NCBI GenBank assembly: GCA_965250025.1 | Contig: OZ252283.1 | Location: 3,286,001 to 3,350,000, forward strand | From: CBDDLD01 sp965250025 | GTDB lineage: Bacteria > Bacteroidota > Bacteroidia > Flavobacteriales > Flavobacteriaceae | Length of the DNA stretch: 64,000 nt | Direction of reading: 5' to 3' | Shown here: piece after piece, positions 53,105-61,825 of the stretch | Position numbering within the stretch: the first letter of the stretch is position 1 | Layout of the letters: each line of letters starts with the position of its first letter | Program-made: the position numbers and the translations under genes | The notes under the pieces: generated by a model | What the model was told of the DNA's origin: nothing | The model's database searches: none | The model's input: the letters and a program-made list of their open reading frames with translations, nothing else

Positions 53105-54193
53105 CTATTTACTTTTCTGTACTAAGAACTTCTCATATTCTTCATTTATTATTTCCCAGTTGTATTTATTGTTTATTTTAAGCATATTGGCTTTAGAGAA
53201 GCTTTCTTTTAAAGCAAATGCATCGTCCTTATCTAATATATTCATAATATCATCTGAACTTTGAAAATAAAGCGCTTCTTCATTTAGTATGCTTTTATTA
53301 AAAACATTATCATTTGCAATTATTAGAGTATTAGACGCCATAGCTTCTAATAGTGAAGGGTTGGTTCCTCCAACAGAATGTCCATGAAAATAATACCTTG
53401 AAAAATATCTTAAGTTATTCAATTGGTTTTGGTTATAATTTGGTCCCACAAATTGTATTCTGGAGTCGCTTGAATACTTTTTTTTCAGTTTATTTCCATA
53501 TTCATTCAGACCACCAAATATAATTAGCGGGTAGCTAGCCTTAGATGCCACATATCCCTTTATTATAACCTCTATATTATTCTCAGGTTCTAGTCTGGCT
53601 ATGATAATACAATATTCGTGTTTTTTTACTTTATATTGGGGTAATATACTTTCTTCAGGAGTGTCAAAAACAGTGGCTCCATAAGCTATAAATTTAGAAG
53701 GTTTGTTATAAGTATCCATTAAATAGCTTTGAATGCCTAATGAATCAGCTATCAAATAATCACTACTCATAACAGCTAGTTTTTCTGCATATTTTAAAAA
53801 CTTCCTGACTTTCATGGAGTACTTTGATCGTTTCCACTCCATACCATCCATATTCGTAATAATAACAGGCTTCTTAGGTAATAACCAATGCCATATTGAA
53901 TTTGATGTGTAGCCCAATTGAAGTATTATATGAAAGTCCCTTTTTCTTGAATCTCTGATACAATTAAAATCATAAATGAATTGTCCTGCTGTGCCTATTT
54001 TGTATTCAAGATCGTGAGAATGAATAATATTTACTCCTTTGTATTCACTCTCTTGATAAGGGTGATCGTGTGAGTTATATACATAAACCTCATGACCTTT
54101 AGAAGCTAAATAAACAGAAAAATATTCTGCAAACTGTTCAAAACCACCATGATTATTAGGTATTCCTCTTGTTCCTAAAATTGCTATTTTCAT
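53105..54193 (-). CDS. DUF1972/GT4 glycosyltransferase (rhamnosyltransferase-like)
   Basis: 362 residues. The start MKIAILGTRGIPNNHGGFEQFAE and YNSHDHPYQESEYKGVNIIH are the DUF1972 N-terminal domain; the C-terminal GT4 domain carries CIIIARLEPENNIEVIIKG and GTNPSLLEAMASN, the nucleotide-sugar binding EAM motif. Relatives such as WchF add rhamnose to a lipid-linked sugar. The acceptor and sugar here are inferred, not shown. The start shares one base with the stop of the ligase-like gene. Confidence 0.88.
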   Translation of the reverse strand: MKIAILGTRGIPNNHGGFEQFAEYFSVYLASKGHEVYVYNSHDHPYQESEYKGVNIIHSHDLEYKIGTAGQFIYDFNCIRDSRKRDFHIILQLGYTSNSIWHWLLPKKPVIITNMDGMEWKRSKYSMKVRKFLKYAEKLAVMSSDYLIADSLGIQSYLMDTYNKPSKFIAYGATVFDTPEESILPQYKVKKHEYCIIIARLEPENNIEVIIKGYVASKASYPLIIFGGLNEYGNKLKKKYSSDSRIQFVGPNYNQNQLNNLRYFSRYYFHGHSVGGTNPSLLEAMASNTLIIANDNVFNKSILNEEALYFQSSDDIMNILDKDDAFALKESFSKANMLKINNKYNWEIINEEYEKFLVQKSK

Positions 54194-55950
54194 TAATTAT
54201 TTAACTCTAGTGTGTCTTTAGAAGTTTCAAATTCTTTTCTGTAACTAGAATTTGTTAATACTAATAAGACTGTTGTTGTAAAATAAATTCCTCTTACTCT
54301 ACCAAAAAGAGATTCGGTAAAGAAACTAAACAATATAAATAACGTAAATATTATTAAAACTTTATTTCCATGCTTTAAACCTTCCTTCATTGCTACTACA
54401 AGTATAGTAACCAATATAATAAGTCCAACAATTCCCGTTCTCCAGAATGTATCAACAAATTGATTGTGTGGATTCAGTTTTGCGTGATGATCTAGCCCAA
54501 GATTCATAAGCCGTTCTTTCAAGTCTTTATTCTTGGATTTAGTTACCCCATTGCCAAATACATACTCTTTTAAGCCGTCCATTGTTGCCAGTGATTCTCT
54601 CCAAAGTATAAGTCTTATTGTAAGTCCATTTATTCTAGAATCATTTGCATTGTCTATTTTACTTTCTTCAAGTATTGACAAATCATCTTGTTTTAGTACA
54701 CCTGCAAAACGGTCTTGTAAAGGCTTGAATACAAAAATTGAGAACATAAATATTCCGACTAAGGCAATAAAGTAAATAAGTCTTTTTTTAACATTAATAA
54801 AAAATATCGAAAATAGTAGCAATCCAACTATTAAAACCATTTTAGATCCCAGAAAAACCAAGAATGCAACAAGTATGAGTTGTAGCAAATATCTTTTTTT
54901 TCCATGGTAATATTGTTGTACAAAGCAAATAGATATAAATACAAGATAGGATAAATATACCGGATGATAGTATTTAGAAAATGTCTCAAAAGAGAAATAT
55001 TCATATTTCTTTAGCAACACAAAGTCTATACTTGATGTTAAAAACAAAAAAAGTCCTATTGTTAATGATGATAATAGTAAATAATATAATGCATTTTTCA
55101 GTTTAACAGAGGCCAATAGCAATGGTATGAAAACAAAGGGAAGGAATTTCTCAATAATAGAAAAGTCTCTTGATTCATTCTCTTTTAAAAAAAATGTATT
55201 CAACAGGTATACTGCAAAAAAACCTATAAATAATATATTGGTTTTGTTTTTAAAAAAAATATTTTTATTAAAATCCTTTATATAAAATAATAAGCATAAA
55301 ATCAGGGCTATATTATACAAGGGTGCAAAAGAAAAAATTGAAAACAGGTAAATTATAATTAAATAGTCCTTTTTATCCACCACTTGCAATGGCTTTAATA
55401 AGCCTGTATACCTTATTACCAATATCGTTATTAAACCTAAAAACAAAACACAAAGAGATAGAGCTAAATATGGTATTTTATTTGCTATTACATATGGAAA
55501 CTCTATATATCCATTGTGTTGGGTAACCTCAAAAGAACCTTTCTCTTTTATAGCTATACCTTCATTATTATCAATATCATCTGTTTCATATATTAACTGC
55601 TGAAAATCATCAATTAATGCTATGCTTTTTAGATGAAAATCTTTACCAGGAAATTCAAAATATATTCTAAATTTAGAAATATGTTTTCCTTTCAAGTCTG
55701 TAACTTCAGCTGTTGTTTCATCTATCCTAACGAACCTGTATACGTCAGTAAAGTTTATTTTTGAACTATTATCTTTACTAGCATACATAATGGGTGCACC
55801 TTTATCTAATGCTGTTTTGCTAAGCTCAATTCTGATAGTATCAATAGGAGTTTCTAAAACTAAATATTTTGAAAACAGATAATAGCCACTATAAGTTAAC
55901 AGGCCTAAGAGTATTATCAAATAAAAAAATATTTTCTTTCTATTTTTCAT
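54193..55950 (-). CDS. O-antigen ligase family protein
   Basis: 585 residues: one helix near the start, a beta-rich periplasmic domain of about 120 residues (IRIELSKTALDKGAP, VYRFVRIDETTAEVTDL), then about eleven membrane helices. The Wzy_C/WaaL signature NPHNQFVDTFWRTGIVGLI lies near residue 500 before the last helices. Such proteins join a polysaccharide to an acceptor or polymerise repeat units in the periplasm. The beta-rich head is not part of standard ligases. It overlaps the GT4 gene upstream by 11 bases. Confidence 0.82.
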   Translation of the reverse strand: MKNRKKIFFYLIILLGLLTYSGYYLFSKYLVLETPIDTIRIELSKTALDKGAPIMYASKDNSSKINFTDVYRFVRIDETTAEVTDLKGKHISKFRIYFEFPGKDFHLKSIALIDDFQQLIYETDDIDNNEGIAIKEKGSFEVTQHNGYIEFPYVIANKIPYLALSLCVLFLGLITILVIRYTGLLKPLQVVDKKDYLIIIYLFSIFSFAPLYNIALILCLLFYIKDFNKNIFFKNKTNILFIGFFAVYLLNTFFLKENESRDFSIIEKFLPFVFIPLLLASVKLKNALYYLLLSSLTIGLFLFLTSSIDFVLLKKYEYFSFETFSKYYHPVYLSYLVFISICFVQQYYHGKKRYLLQLILVAFLVFLGSKMVLIVGLLLFSIFFINVKKRLIYFIALVGIFMFSIFVFKPLQDRFAGVLKQDDLSILEESKIDNANDSRINGLTIRLILWRESLATMDGLKEYVFGNGVTKSKNKDLKERLMNLGLDHHAKLNPHNQFVDTFWRTGIVGLIILVTILVVAMKEGLKHGNKVLIIFTLFILFSFFTESLFGRVRGIYFTTTVLLVLTNSSYRKEFETSKDTLELNN

Positions 55951-57046
55951 AATCTAGTTTAATTCGCTTTAAAACGACTTCAGCACTCTTTTTCCAGCTA
56001 TAATGAGATAAAATTTTATCGTATTCTGAGGTATAATCGTTACTATTTAATAACAATGCTCTAAGTTTCATTTTTAAATCCTCTAAGTCATAGGGTTTAA
56101 ACGTTAACTCTTTTGGGAGATTAAAATCTTTCATCGCAGTTGAATCGGAAACCAAAACCTTTTTATAAAACTTCATTGCTTCAATAACTGGGATACCAAA
56201 ACCTTCTGCTAAAGAAGGAAAAACAAAAACCTCACAATTTTTATAATATGATTTTACCTCTTCAAACGCTATGTTTTGCTCCCAAATAACATTGTTGTTT
56301 AATAATTGTTTGTTTTTCTCTAAATAACTTAGCAACTCTTTGCTTGGAAAGTCGAAAGCGCCTATAAAAACCAATTTATAGTTTTGTTGATAAAGCTTTA
56401 AATCTAAATAAGCTTGAATTAATGCTAAATGGTTCTTCCTTGGCTCAACTCTTGAGACGTACAAAATTATTTTTTGGTTTTTTAGAATCTCATTGTGTAT
56501 ATCACCAGTAGTTTTTTCAAAACCTTCTTCAACTGCATTTGGAGTCACGTAAATTTTATCAATAGGTATATTATATTTCTTTGAAATCTGTTTTTTAGAA
56601 TATTCAGAAACCGTAAGCAATATATCAGCTCGCTTAGCACTGATTCTGAATAGAATACCATTAATAATACGATACTTTAGTGGGAAGTAACTCTTAAACT
56701 CTTCTTGATGAAATAAAATATCATGAGTAGTTACGATGTACTTGTTTATTTTTATTGGTGGTATTATGTATTGAAAATGAGAATAATCTATTTTATGTTT
56801 TCTAATGATTTTGGGGATTTCAAATAGTAATCTATAAAATTTATTTTTTGTTTTAAGTTTTATAAATGTGACATTCTTTGGTTCTCCAAATTCCTTTTTA
56901 AGGTTTTCTACATCATGTGCAATAAAGTACAAATGAAGATCTTCAGCGATAAGAATTAATTTGGTATAAATCCCTTTTAAATACGTTCTAGACCCTTGAT
57001 GCATACAATCAAACAAGTGCATATCTACCAATAATTTTTTCTTCAT
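55940..57046 (-). CDS. Glycosyltransferase family 4
   Basis: 368 residues, GT-B fold: VDMHLFDCMHQGSRTYLKGIY at the start, VTTHDILFHQEEF and LLTVSEYSKKQISKKYNIP in the acceptor half, then ILYVSRVEPRKNHLALIQAYL and PSLAEGFGIPVIEAMKF (the EGFGIP...E motif) in the donor half. It transfers a sugar with retention. A 238-base gap precedes it, holding a possible gene remnant. Translation is coupled to the ligase-like gene by an 11-base overlap. Confidence 0.92.
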   Translation of the reverse strand: MKKKLLVDMHLFDCMHQGSRTYLKGIYTKLILIAEDLHLYFIAHDVENLKKEFGEPKNVTFIKLKTKNKFYRLLFEIPKIIRKHKIDYSHFQYIIPPIKINKYIVTTHDILFHQEEFKSYFPLKYRIINGILFRISAKRADILLTVSEYSKKQISKKYNIPIDKIYVTPNAVEEGFEKTTGDIHNEILKNQKIILYVSRVEPRKNHLALIQAYLDLKLYQQNYKLVFIGAFDFPSKELLSYLEKNKQLLNNNVIWEQNIAFEEVKSYYKNCEVFVFPSLAEGFGIPVIEAMKFYKKVLVSDSTAMKDFNLPKELTFKPYDLEDLKMKLRALLLNSNDYTSEYDKILSHYSWKKSAEVVLKRIKLDYEK

Positions 57047-57140
57047 CTTATATTAAAATATGGCCTATATTTCTCCTTTTTAAATACTAGTTTATTATCG
57101 ATTCTCGGTTAATATTTTATAAATTCAGGAGAGAATTTAC

Positions 57141-57257
57141 TTAACGTTTTTTCACTAGAATAGCTGATACTATTACTAATACCGGCACAAAAATATATAT
57201 TAAAAACGAGCTTAATTCTGTTTTACCAACTAAAAAAACAAAAACTTCTTTAGAATA
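57141..57257 (-). pseudogene. Possible remnant: C-terminal membrane helix fragment
   Basis: In the gap between the polymerase and GT4 genes, one minus-strand frame is open for 38 codons and reads VFVFLVGKTELSSFL, then IYIFVPVLVIVSAILVKKR, a membrane helix closed by a basic tail and a stop. It has no start codon and is closed upstream by a stop at 57258. It looks like the end of a membrane protein gene whose rest was lost. Chance cannot be ruled out for so short a frame. Confidence 0.3.
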
Positions 57258-57284
57258 TTATCAGAAGTACATAAAAAATATGCT

Positions 57285-58532
57285 TTAAGGGCTCACATCA
57301 GCATAATCGTTCTTTTTAAAAAAATTATGCAACGCAATTGTCAAAATAGCAAACCAAAACAATTGTGTATTGAAGTTAGAGTTAATCAAAATCATGAAGA
57401 ATGTAATCTTGTAAAAAATTGTTTTATTCTTAATAAAACTCCAAATAAAAATTAATACTAATGATGTCCCTATAAAACCATAATCATATAAAAACCCTGT
57501 TAGAAATGGTGGTGTGAATACCATGTGTGTATTCCATGCTTCAGGATAAACAATCTTAGAAAAATAAGGTTCCGAAGAAGTAGCTCCATATCCAAAATAC
57601 GTATGATAATCAAAAAAATCTAAATCGCTTAAATACCTAAAGGTTGGACCAACTCTGGCATATGCACTAGAATCTATACTATTTAGTTTATTTGGAAATT
57701 CAAAAAAATCAGTAAATAAAAGAAATACTACATCTCTTATTCTATCCACACTTTTTCCTCCTACATCAGTGAAAAAGAATAGGATAACCGCTATGAAAAA
57801 TAAAACCATAAACACCAGAAAATGCTTTTTAGTTATTTTCACTTGCGTTAATATCCAAACAGCTAGTATTATAAATCCTAAAGACGATTTAAAGCTAAAA
57901 AGCATGAACAATAGCATTAAACCATATGGTATAAGCTTCTTCTTTTCTTTGATTAAATCGCTTAAAATGGCAAAACTTAACATTACTATAATTGCAGCAT
58001 AAGATGGCTCAGTGGATAAAGAGTGAAATCTGTATCTATCTGTTTTGTGATTATACTGAATACCTAATTGTCCAGTGCTTTGAAAATATCCTTTTGGTCT
58101 TTCTAAGCTTTGTAAATCAAATAAAACCAATAATTGCGATATGATCAGGACGATAAAAAAAGTTATAATAATGCATTTTAGTATCCAAACAAAATTATTG
58201 TAAGATATATGCTCCTTTGAGTAATAGATTTGGTAAGAATAAAACACCAGAAATAATAAGGAATAAACTATAGATGTTAGTTTAAAAGCCTCAAAATTAA
58301 GCAATGAGCTCAACATTATAAATACAAGAATCAATAACATTAAGCTATTATCAAGGAATAGAAATTTAAACCTTAATACTGAAATTAGCAAAATGAACAA
58401 CAGGCTAGATACAACATATAAAGAGAAAGAAACATCACCGACATTGAAGGCGTTCAAGCTAGTAAATGCTAAAAATAAGATACACATGGTTAGTGCAACT
58501 CTTATTATATTACTTTTCTTTAATATTATCAT
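57285..58532 (-). CDS. O-antigen polymerase-like membrane protein (Wzy candidate)
   Basis: 415 residues with about eleven to twelve hydrophobic helices and a large periplasmic loop (about 280-335, IDSSAYARVGPTFRYL, YHTYFGYGATSSEPYF) as in Wzy polymerases. RFHSLSTEPSYAAIIVML is close to a motif common in polysaccharide polymerases (LSTEPS). It would join repeat units after Wzx transport. Its start overlaps the stop of the KpsS-like gene by one base, so both belong to one operon. Confidence 0.78.
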   Translation of the reverse strand: MIILKKSNIIRVALTMCILFLAFTSLNAFNVGDVSFSLYVVSSLLFILLISVLRFKFLFLDNSLMLLILVFIMLSSLLNFEAFKLTSIVYSLLFLVFYSYQIYYSKEHISYNNFVWILKCIIITFFIVLIISQLLVLFDLQSLERPKGYFQSTGQLGIQYNHKTDRYRFHSLSTEPSYAAIIVMLSFAILSDLIKEKKKLIPYGLMLLFMLFSFKSSLGFIILAVWILTQVKITKKHFLVFMVLFFIAVILFFFTDVGGKSVDRIRDVVFLLFTDFFEFPNKLNSIDSSAYARVGPTFRYLSDLDFFDYHTYFGYGATSSEPYFSKIVYPEAWNTHMVFTPPFLTGFLYDYGFIGTSLVLIFIWSFIKNKTIFYKITFFMILINSNFNTQLFWFAILTIALHNFFKKNDYADVSP

Positions 58533-59878
58533 TATCGTATTACGCTCATAAATGCTGAACTAAGCTTTTTTATATTGTCTTCTTGAATGCTTCTTGAATC
58601 AGAAAAAGAATCTGACATAATTCCTTCAAAAGAATTGCTTATAAGCCAATGTGAAAATTTATTAATCTCTATACCATTAGATTGGTCATCGCTAAAATCA
58701 TGTAAGTGCTTATGCTTAAAATCTTCCCAATTTACCTGCGTGCAATTGTTCAGTTTATTAAAAAATGTAGGCGCAAAAGTAAAACTATTTTTATTTTTTA
58801 AAGCTGCTTCGTATGCAATAGTACCAGATACCGTAAAAACAGCTTCTACATGGTTTAATAACTTATGAGAGTCAATCTTATTATGTACCAGATAAGTATT
58901 AGGGAGTTTTTTAACTTTTTTATAAAAACTAAATCCTCGATCTCCAATCGCATTAGAATGCTCTTTTATCAATAAGATATAATCCTTTGGCATAATTCTC
59001 CATATATTTAAAATCAACTCCCATTGATCTTCATAATACCTTCCTATAACATCAATTGATGCTTCTGGTTGCTTATGAAGCGTAAAAAGAATTCCTTTTT
59101 TATCCTTAGGAATAGCGTTGAATGGTATTTCTGTTATAAAATTCTTGAATACTATTCGATTAAATATTTCTTTTACCCTTATTCTGAATTGAGTTATTGG
59201 TTTACTATAAAGAGTAGGGTCGTTGTTGTCTTGATTGGTACGAAAAATAAAGTTTCTTAATAACTTTATGTTATTTACAAACGTTCCCTTTTTTTGTAAT
59301 AGTTTATCATTAAGTTTTAAATATTGTGGTTTTTCTAGTTCAATAGGTTTAGGGCTTTCGTCTAATTGAATAGAAACCTCTTTAATTTTAGATTGAATTT
59401 CGTCAGTAAAAAAACTAAACCTGCCATTGGGAATTCTTATCGTATGAGGGTTTAAATATTGGCATTGTAATTCAGTCGCTTGTAAAGTAAGTCTATGAGC
59501 TATAAGCTCGTGAGCCCAGGTCACTTCTCCGAAAATATAGCTTATATTATTTAATTTTATAAAATCATAGTATCTCTCTGCAAGATTACTCAAATAATCA
59601 TATGTCCAAGAATTAGACTCTTGTTTTAGCACTCTATCTCCATAAACTAATTCATTAATCTTTAAATCAAATGAAATTGTGCTTTTGGTTGAACTTAGGA
59701 CTTCTTTCTTTCCGATATATAAAACCTGCTCCTTAGGAAATAACTCACATAGTAAACTATACTGTTTAGCATTGGGAACTATCCAATAAGAAGTAATTTC
59801 TTGTTTTTGTAATTGTTCTGCTATCTTAACAAAGACATCCGTTTTGTAATAATTAGCTATAAAACAAATGTTTCTCAT
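58532..59878 (-). CDS. KpsS/capsule-synthesis-like protein, probable glycosyltransferase
   Basis: 448 residues. The head (MRNICFIANYYKTDVFVKIAE) is a GT-B-like first strand. The C-terminal half has ILFTLHKQPEASIDV, ILLIKEHSNAIG and VEAVFTVSGTIAYEAALKNK, which follow the capsule polysaccharide synthase pattern of KpsC/KpsS (QPEA.., KEHP.., ..SGT.. E A). KpsS-type enzymes transfer Kdo, a nonulosonic-type acid, onto lipid. As the operon also encodes a pseudaminic acid synthase, this could be the transferase for the nonulosonic acid. That step is inference. Confidence 0.7.
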   Translation of the reverse strand: MRNICFIANYYKTDVFVKIAEQLQKQEITSYWIVPNAKQYSLLCELFPKEQVLYIGKKEVLSSTKSTISFDLKINELVYGDRVLKQESNSWTYDYLSNLAERYYDFIKLNNISYIFGEVTWAHELIAHRLTLQATELQCQYLNPHTIRIPNGRFSFFTDEIQSKIKEVSIQLDESPKPIELEKPQYLKLNDKLLQKKGTFVNNIKLLRNFIFRTNQDNNDPTLYSKPITQFRIRVKEIFNRIVFKNFITEIPFNAIPKDKKGILFTLHKQPEASIDVIGRYYEDQWELILNIWRIMPKDYILLIKEHSNAIGDRGFSFYKKVKKLPNTYLVHNKIDSHKLLNHVEAVFTVSGTIAYEAALKNKNSFTFAPTFFNKLNNCTQVNWEDFKHKHLHDFSDDQSNGIEINKFSHWLISNSFEGIMSDSFSDSRSIQEDNIKKLSSAFMSVIR

Positions 59879-59895
59879 TATCCGGTTATCTATAT

Positions 59896-60543
59896 TTATT
59901 TTATTTTTCTTATTTGTTGAGAACTATATAGCCCGCTTTCATTTATACTCTTATATATGACACTTCCAGATCCAAATGAAGTATTACTTACTATTGAAAT
60001 CCCTTTAGTAAAAATACACTTTGAGCCAATAAATATATTATCTCCAAAACTGACTTTATCCTTCAACAAGTTTCTATCAATATCAAACCCATGTGTCCAT
60101 ATTTCACTGCCATTTCCTCCAAAAACAACATTATTACCTATCACAATTTCATCTGTTACATCAAAATAGTTATTCCTTAATACCTGAGATAAATCACCTA
60201 TTATAATATTCTGAGAAGGTTTATTCTTTATATCTCTGCTTCCTCCTATGAAATTTTTAGAAAATATGAATGCTTTTTTTCTCAATGTCATAGTATTAAT
60301 GTGCTTAATTCTATTGAACTTTTTTATTATGGAGCCTTCCTCCATTTTTAAGCTATGGCAGTTTATAAAATTGAAATGACCTATTTTGGCCGATTCCATT
60401 TTCAATAGCTTGCATTCAAGAACATTAAAAAAACCTATATGAGAGTTGTAGTTAATATTATAATTAAAAATCATCCTGTACAACCATATCTTAATAGCTT
60501 GAAACGGTATCAATGAAATGATTAATGTTAAAAGTTTTCTCAT
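59896..60543 (-). CDS. Hexapeptide-repeat acyltransferase-like protein
   Basis: 215 residues. After a basic, hydrophobic start (about 1-22) the chain runs as left-handed beta-helix (SHIGFFNVLECKLLKMESAKIGHFNFI and later VIGNNVVFGGNGSEIWTHGFD). The His in WTHGFD and the terminal coils (FGDNIFIGSKCIFTKGISI) fit an O-acetyltransferase of the LbH type. The usual loop is shorter, and the first coils are poorly conserved, so activity is not sure. Likely acetylates a sugar of the repeat unit. 17 bases before the KpsS-like gene. Confidence 0.7.
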   Translation of the reverse strand: MRKLLTLIISLIPFQAIKIWLYRMIFNYNINYNSHIGFFNVLECKLLKMESAKIGHFNFINCHSLKMEEGSIIKKFNRIKHINTMTLRKKAFIFSKNFIGGSRDIKNKPSQNIIIGDLSQVLRNNYFDVTDEIVIGNNVVFGGNGSEIWTHGFDIDRNLLKDKVSFGDNIFIGSKCIFTKGISIVSNTSFGSGSVIYKSINESGLYSSQQIRKIK

Positions 60544-60572
60544 CTATTAGGATTAATTGTGCTTGCTCGAAT

Positions 60573-61796
60573 TCATAATAATTTATATCCCCTTTTCTTC
60601 AATATAATTAAGCTTGTTATAAAAGAAACAGTAATGCTGAAAGCCATTGCTATAGTTAGCTTTTCCAAAAAACCTATATTCAATACTTTTACTATAACAA
60701 AAAAAGCTAATGCACCTATTAATGCCAAATATAATTTAATAATGTTTTTGTTTTCTCTACTAAAGAAAATCTCAAAATATGAATACAGGCACCAAATCAG
60801 GGTATAAAATATTATTAAAAGTATAATTTTAAGATATTTCATAAGACTTAACTCTGGAAAAGAGTATAATATATTAGCATTAATTAAAACAAAAACTGCT
60901 AAAGAAGATAATACGATTAGAATAGAGTATGTTAGGAACGTTTTTTTATTTATTGATAGGGTCTCTTCTTCAAATATTTTTTTAATTACAAAAGCCAAAA
61001 TAGACGTATGCATGATTTGTATTAGGAATGCATATCGTTGACTAATTGATAAAATCACACCTTCTTCAGTAGATAACTTTTTTAGAATGTTCAATTTTCC
61101 ATAATTAGCAATATACATTAAGACAAAAACCTGTAAAATGCTTGGCCATGAATACAATAATGATTTTTTTATATAACTCCATACAAAACCAATGTTTATG
61201 TTAACGCTCTTTTGCTTAATTAATACCCTTACAAATAATGCAATCACAAACATTATTTGGCCCAAAAAGACATAGTTTATGTCAAAATCAATATTTGTAA
61301 AATAACAAATTAATAACCCACTTATCGTAATTGAGCTAAAAATTAAGCTTATATACAGTGATTTTTCGGGGGTATTTAATAGCCTAAACAAAGATGTAAT
61401 GAAACCGAAAGACATAACATATAAAGACCTTATAATGATAAGTTCTAAATAATCGTCTATTAAAAAAACAGTCCTGTTGAAAAGTATTAATAATAGCCCT
61501 AAGATGCTTAATACAATAAATAGTTTTTCAAAAACTTTGATTAAGTCAACCAAGACTCTTTTGCTGTAATTCCTTTCTCTGTAACCATAAAAAATATAAC
61601 CATTGATCCCTAAATCTAAAAATGGTATAATGATTATGGAAAAAGAATAAATATATTCTACAACAATGTATTCTTCTTTACTTAGAAAAAGGTTTAGAAC
61701 AATTAGTGGAACTAGGAAGATAATTCCTTTATCAAGGTAGCTTAAGAGTATATACCTTAGTAATCTTTTTTGATTTCTAATAAACCTTAAAACCAT
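60573..61796 (-). CDS. Wzx-type oligosaccharide flippase
   Basis: 407 residues with about twelve membrane helices. The start (LRFIRNQKRLLRYILLSYLDKGIIFLVPLIV) and the paired-helix order are those of Wzx/polysaccharide synthase flippases that move lipid-linked units across the inner membrane. It differs clearly from the flippase at 22317, which lies in a housekeeping-type operon. 29 bases separate it from each neighbour; same operon as the asparagine-synthetase-like gene. Confidence 0.8.
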   Translation of the reverse strand: MVLRFIRNQKRLLRYILLSYLDKGIIFLVPLIVLNLFLSKEEYIVVEYIYSFSIIIIPFLDLGINGYIFYGYRERNYSKRVLVDLIKVFEKLFIVLSILGLLLILFNRTVFLIDDYLELIIIRSLYVMSFGFITSLFRLLNTPEKSLYISLIFSSITISGLLICYFTNIDFDINYVFLGQIMFVIALFVRVLIKQKSVNINIGFVWSYIKKSLLYSWPSILQVFVLMYIANYGKLNILKKLSTEEGVILSISQRYAFLIQIMHTSILAFVIKKIFEEETLSINKKTFLTYSILIVLSSLAVFVLINANILYSFPELSLMKYLKIILLIIFYTLIWCLYSYFEIFFSRENKNIIKLYLALIGALAFFVIVKVLNIGFLEKLTIAMAFSITVSFITSLIILKKRGYKLL

Positions 61797-61825
61797 TTTA
61801 ATCTATTTTTTAGAAATCAAAAAAA

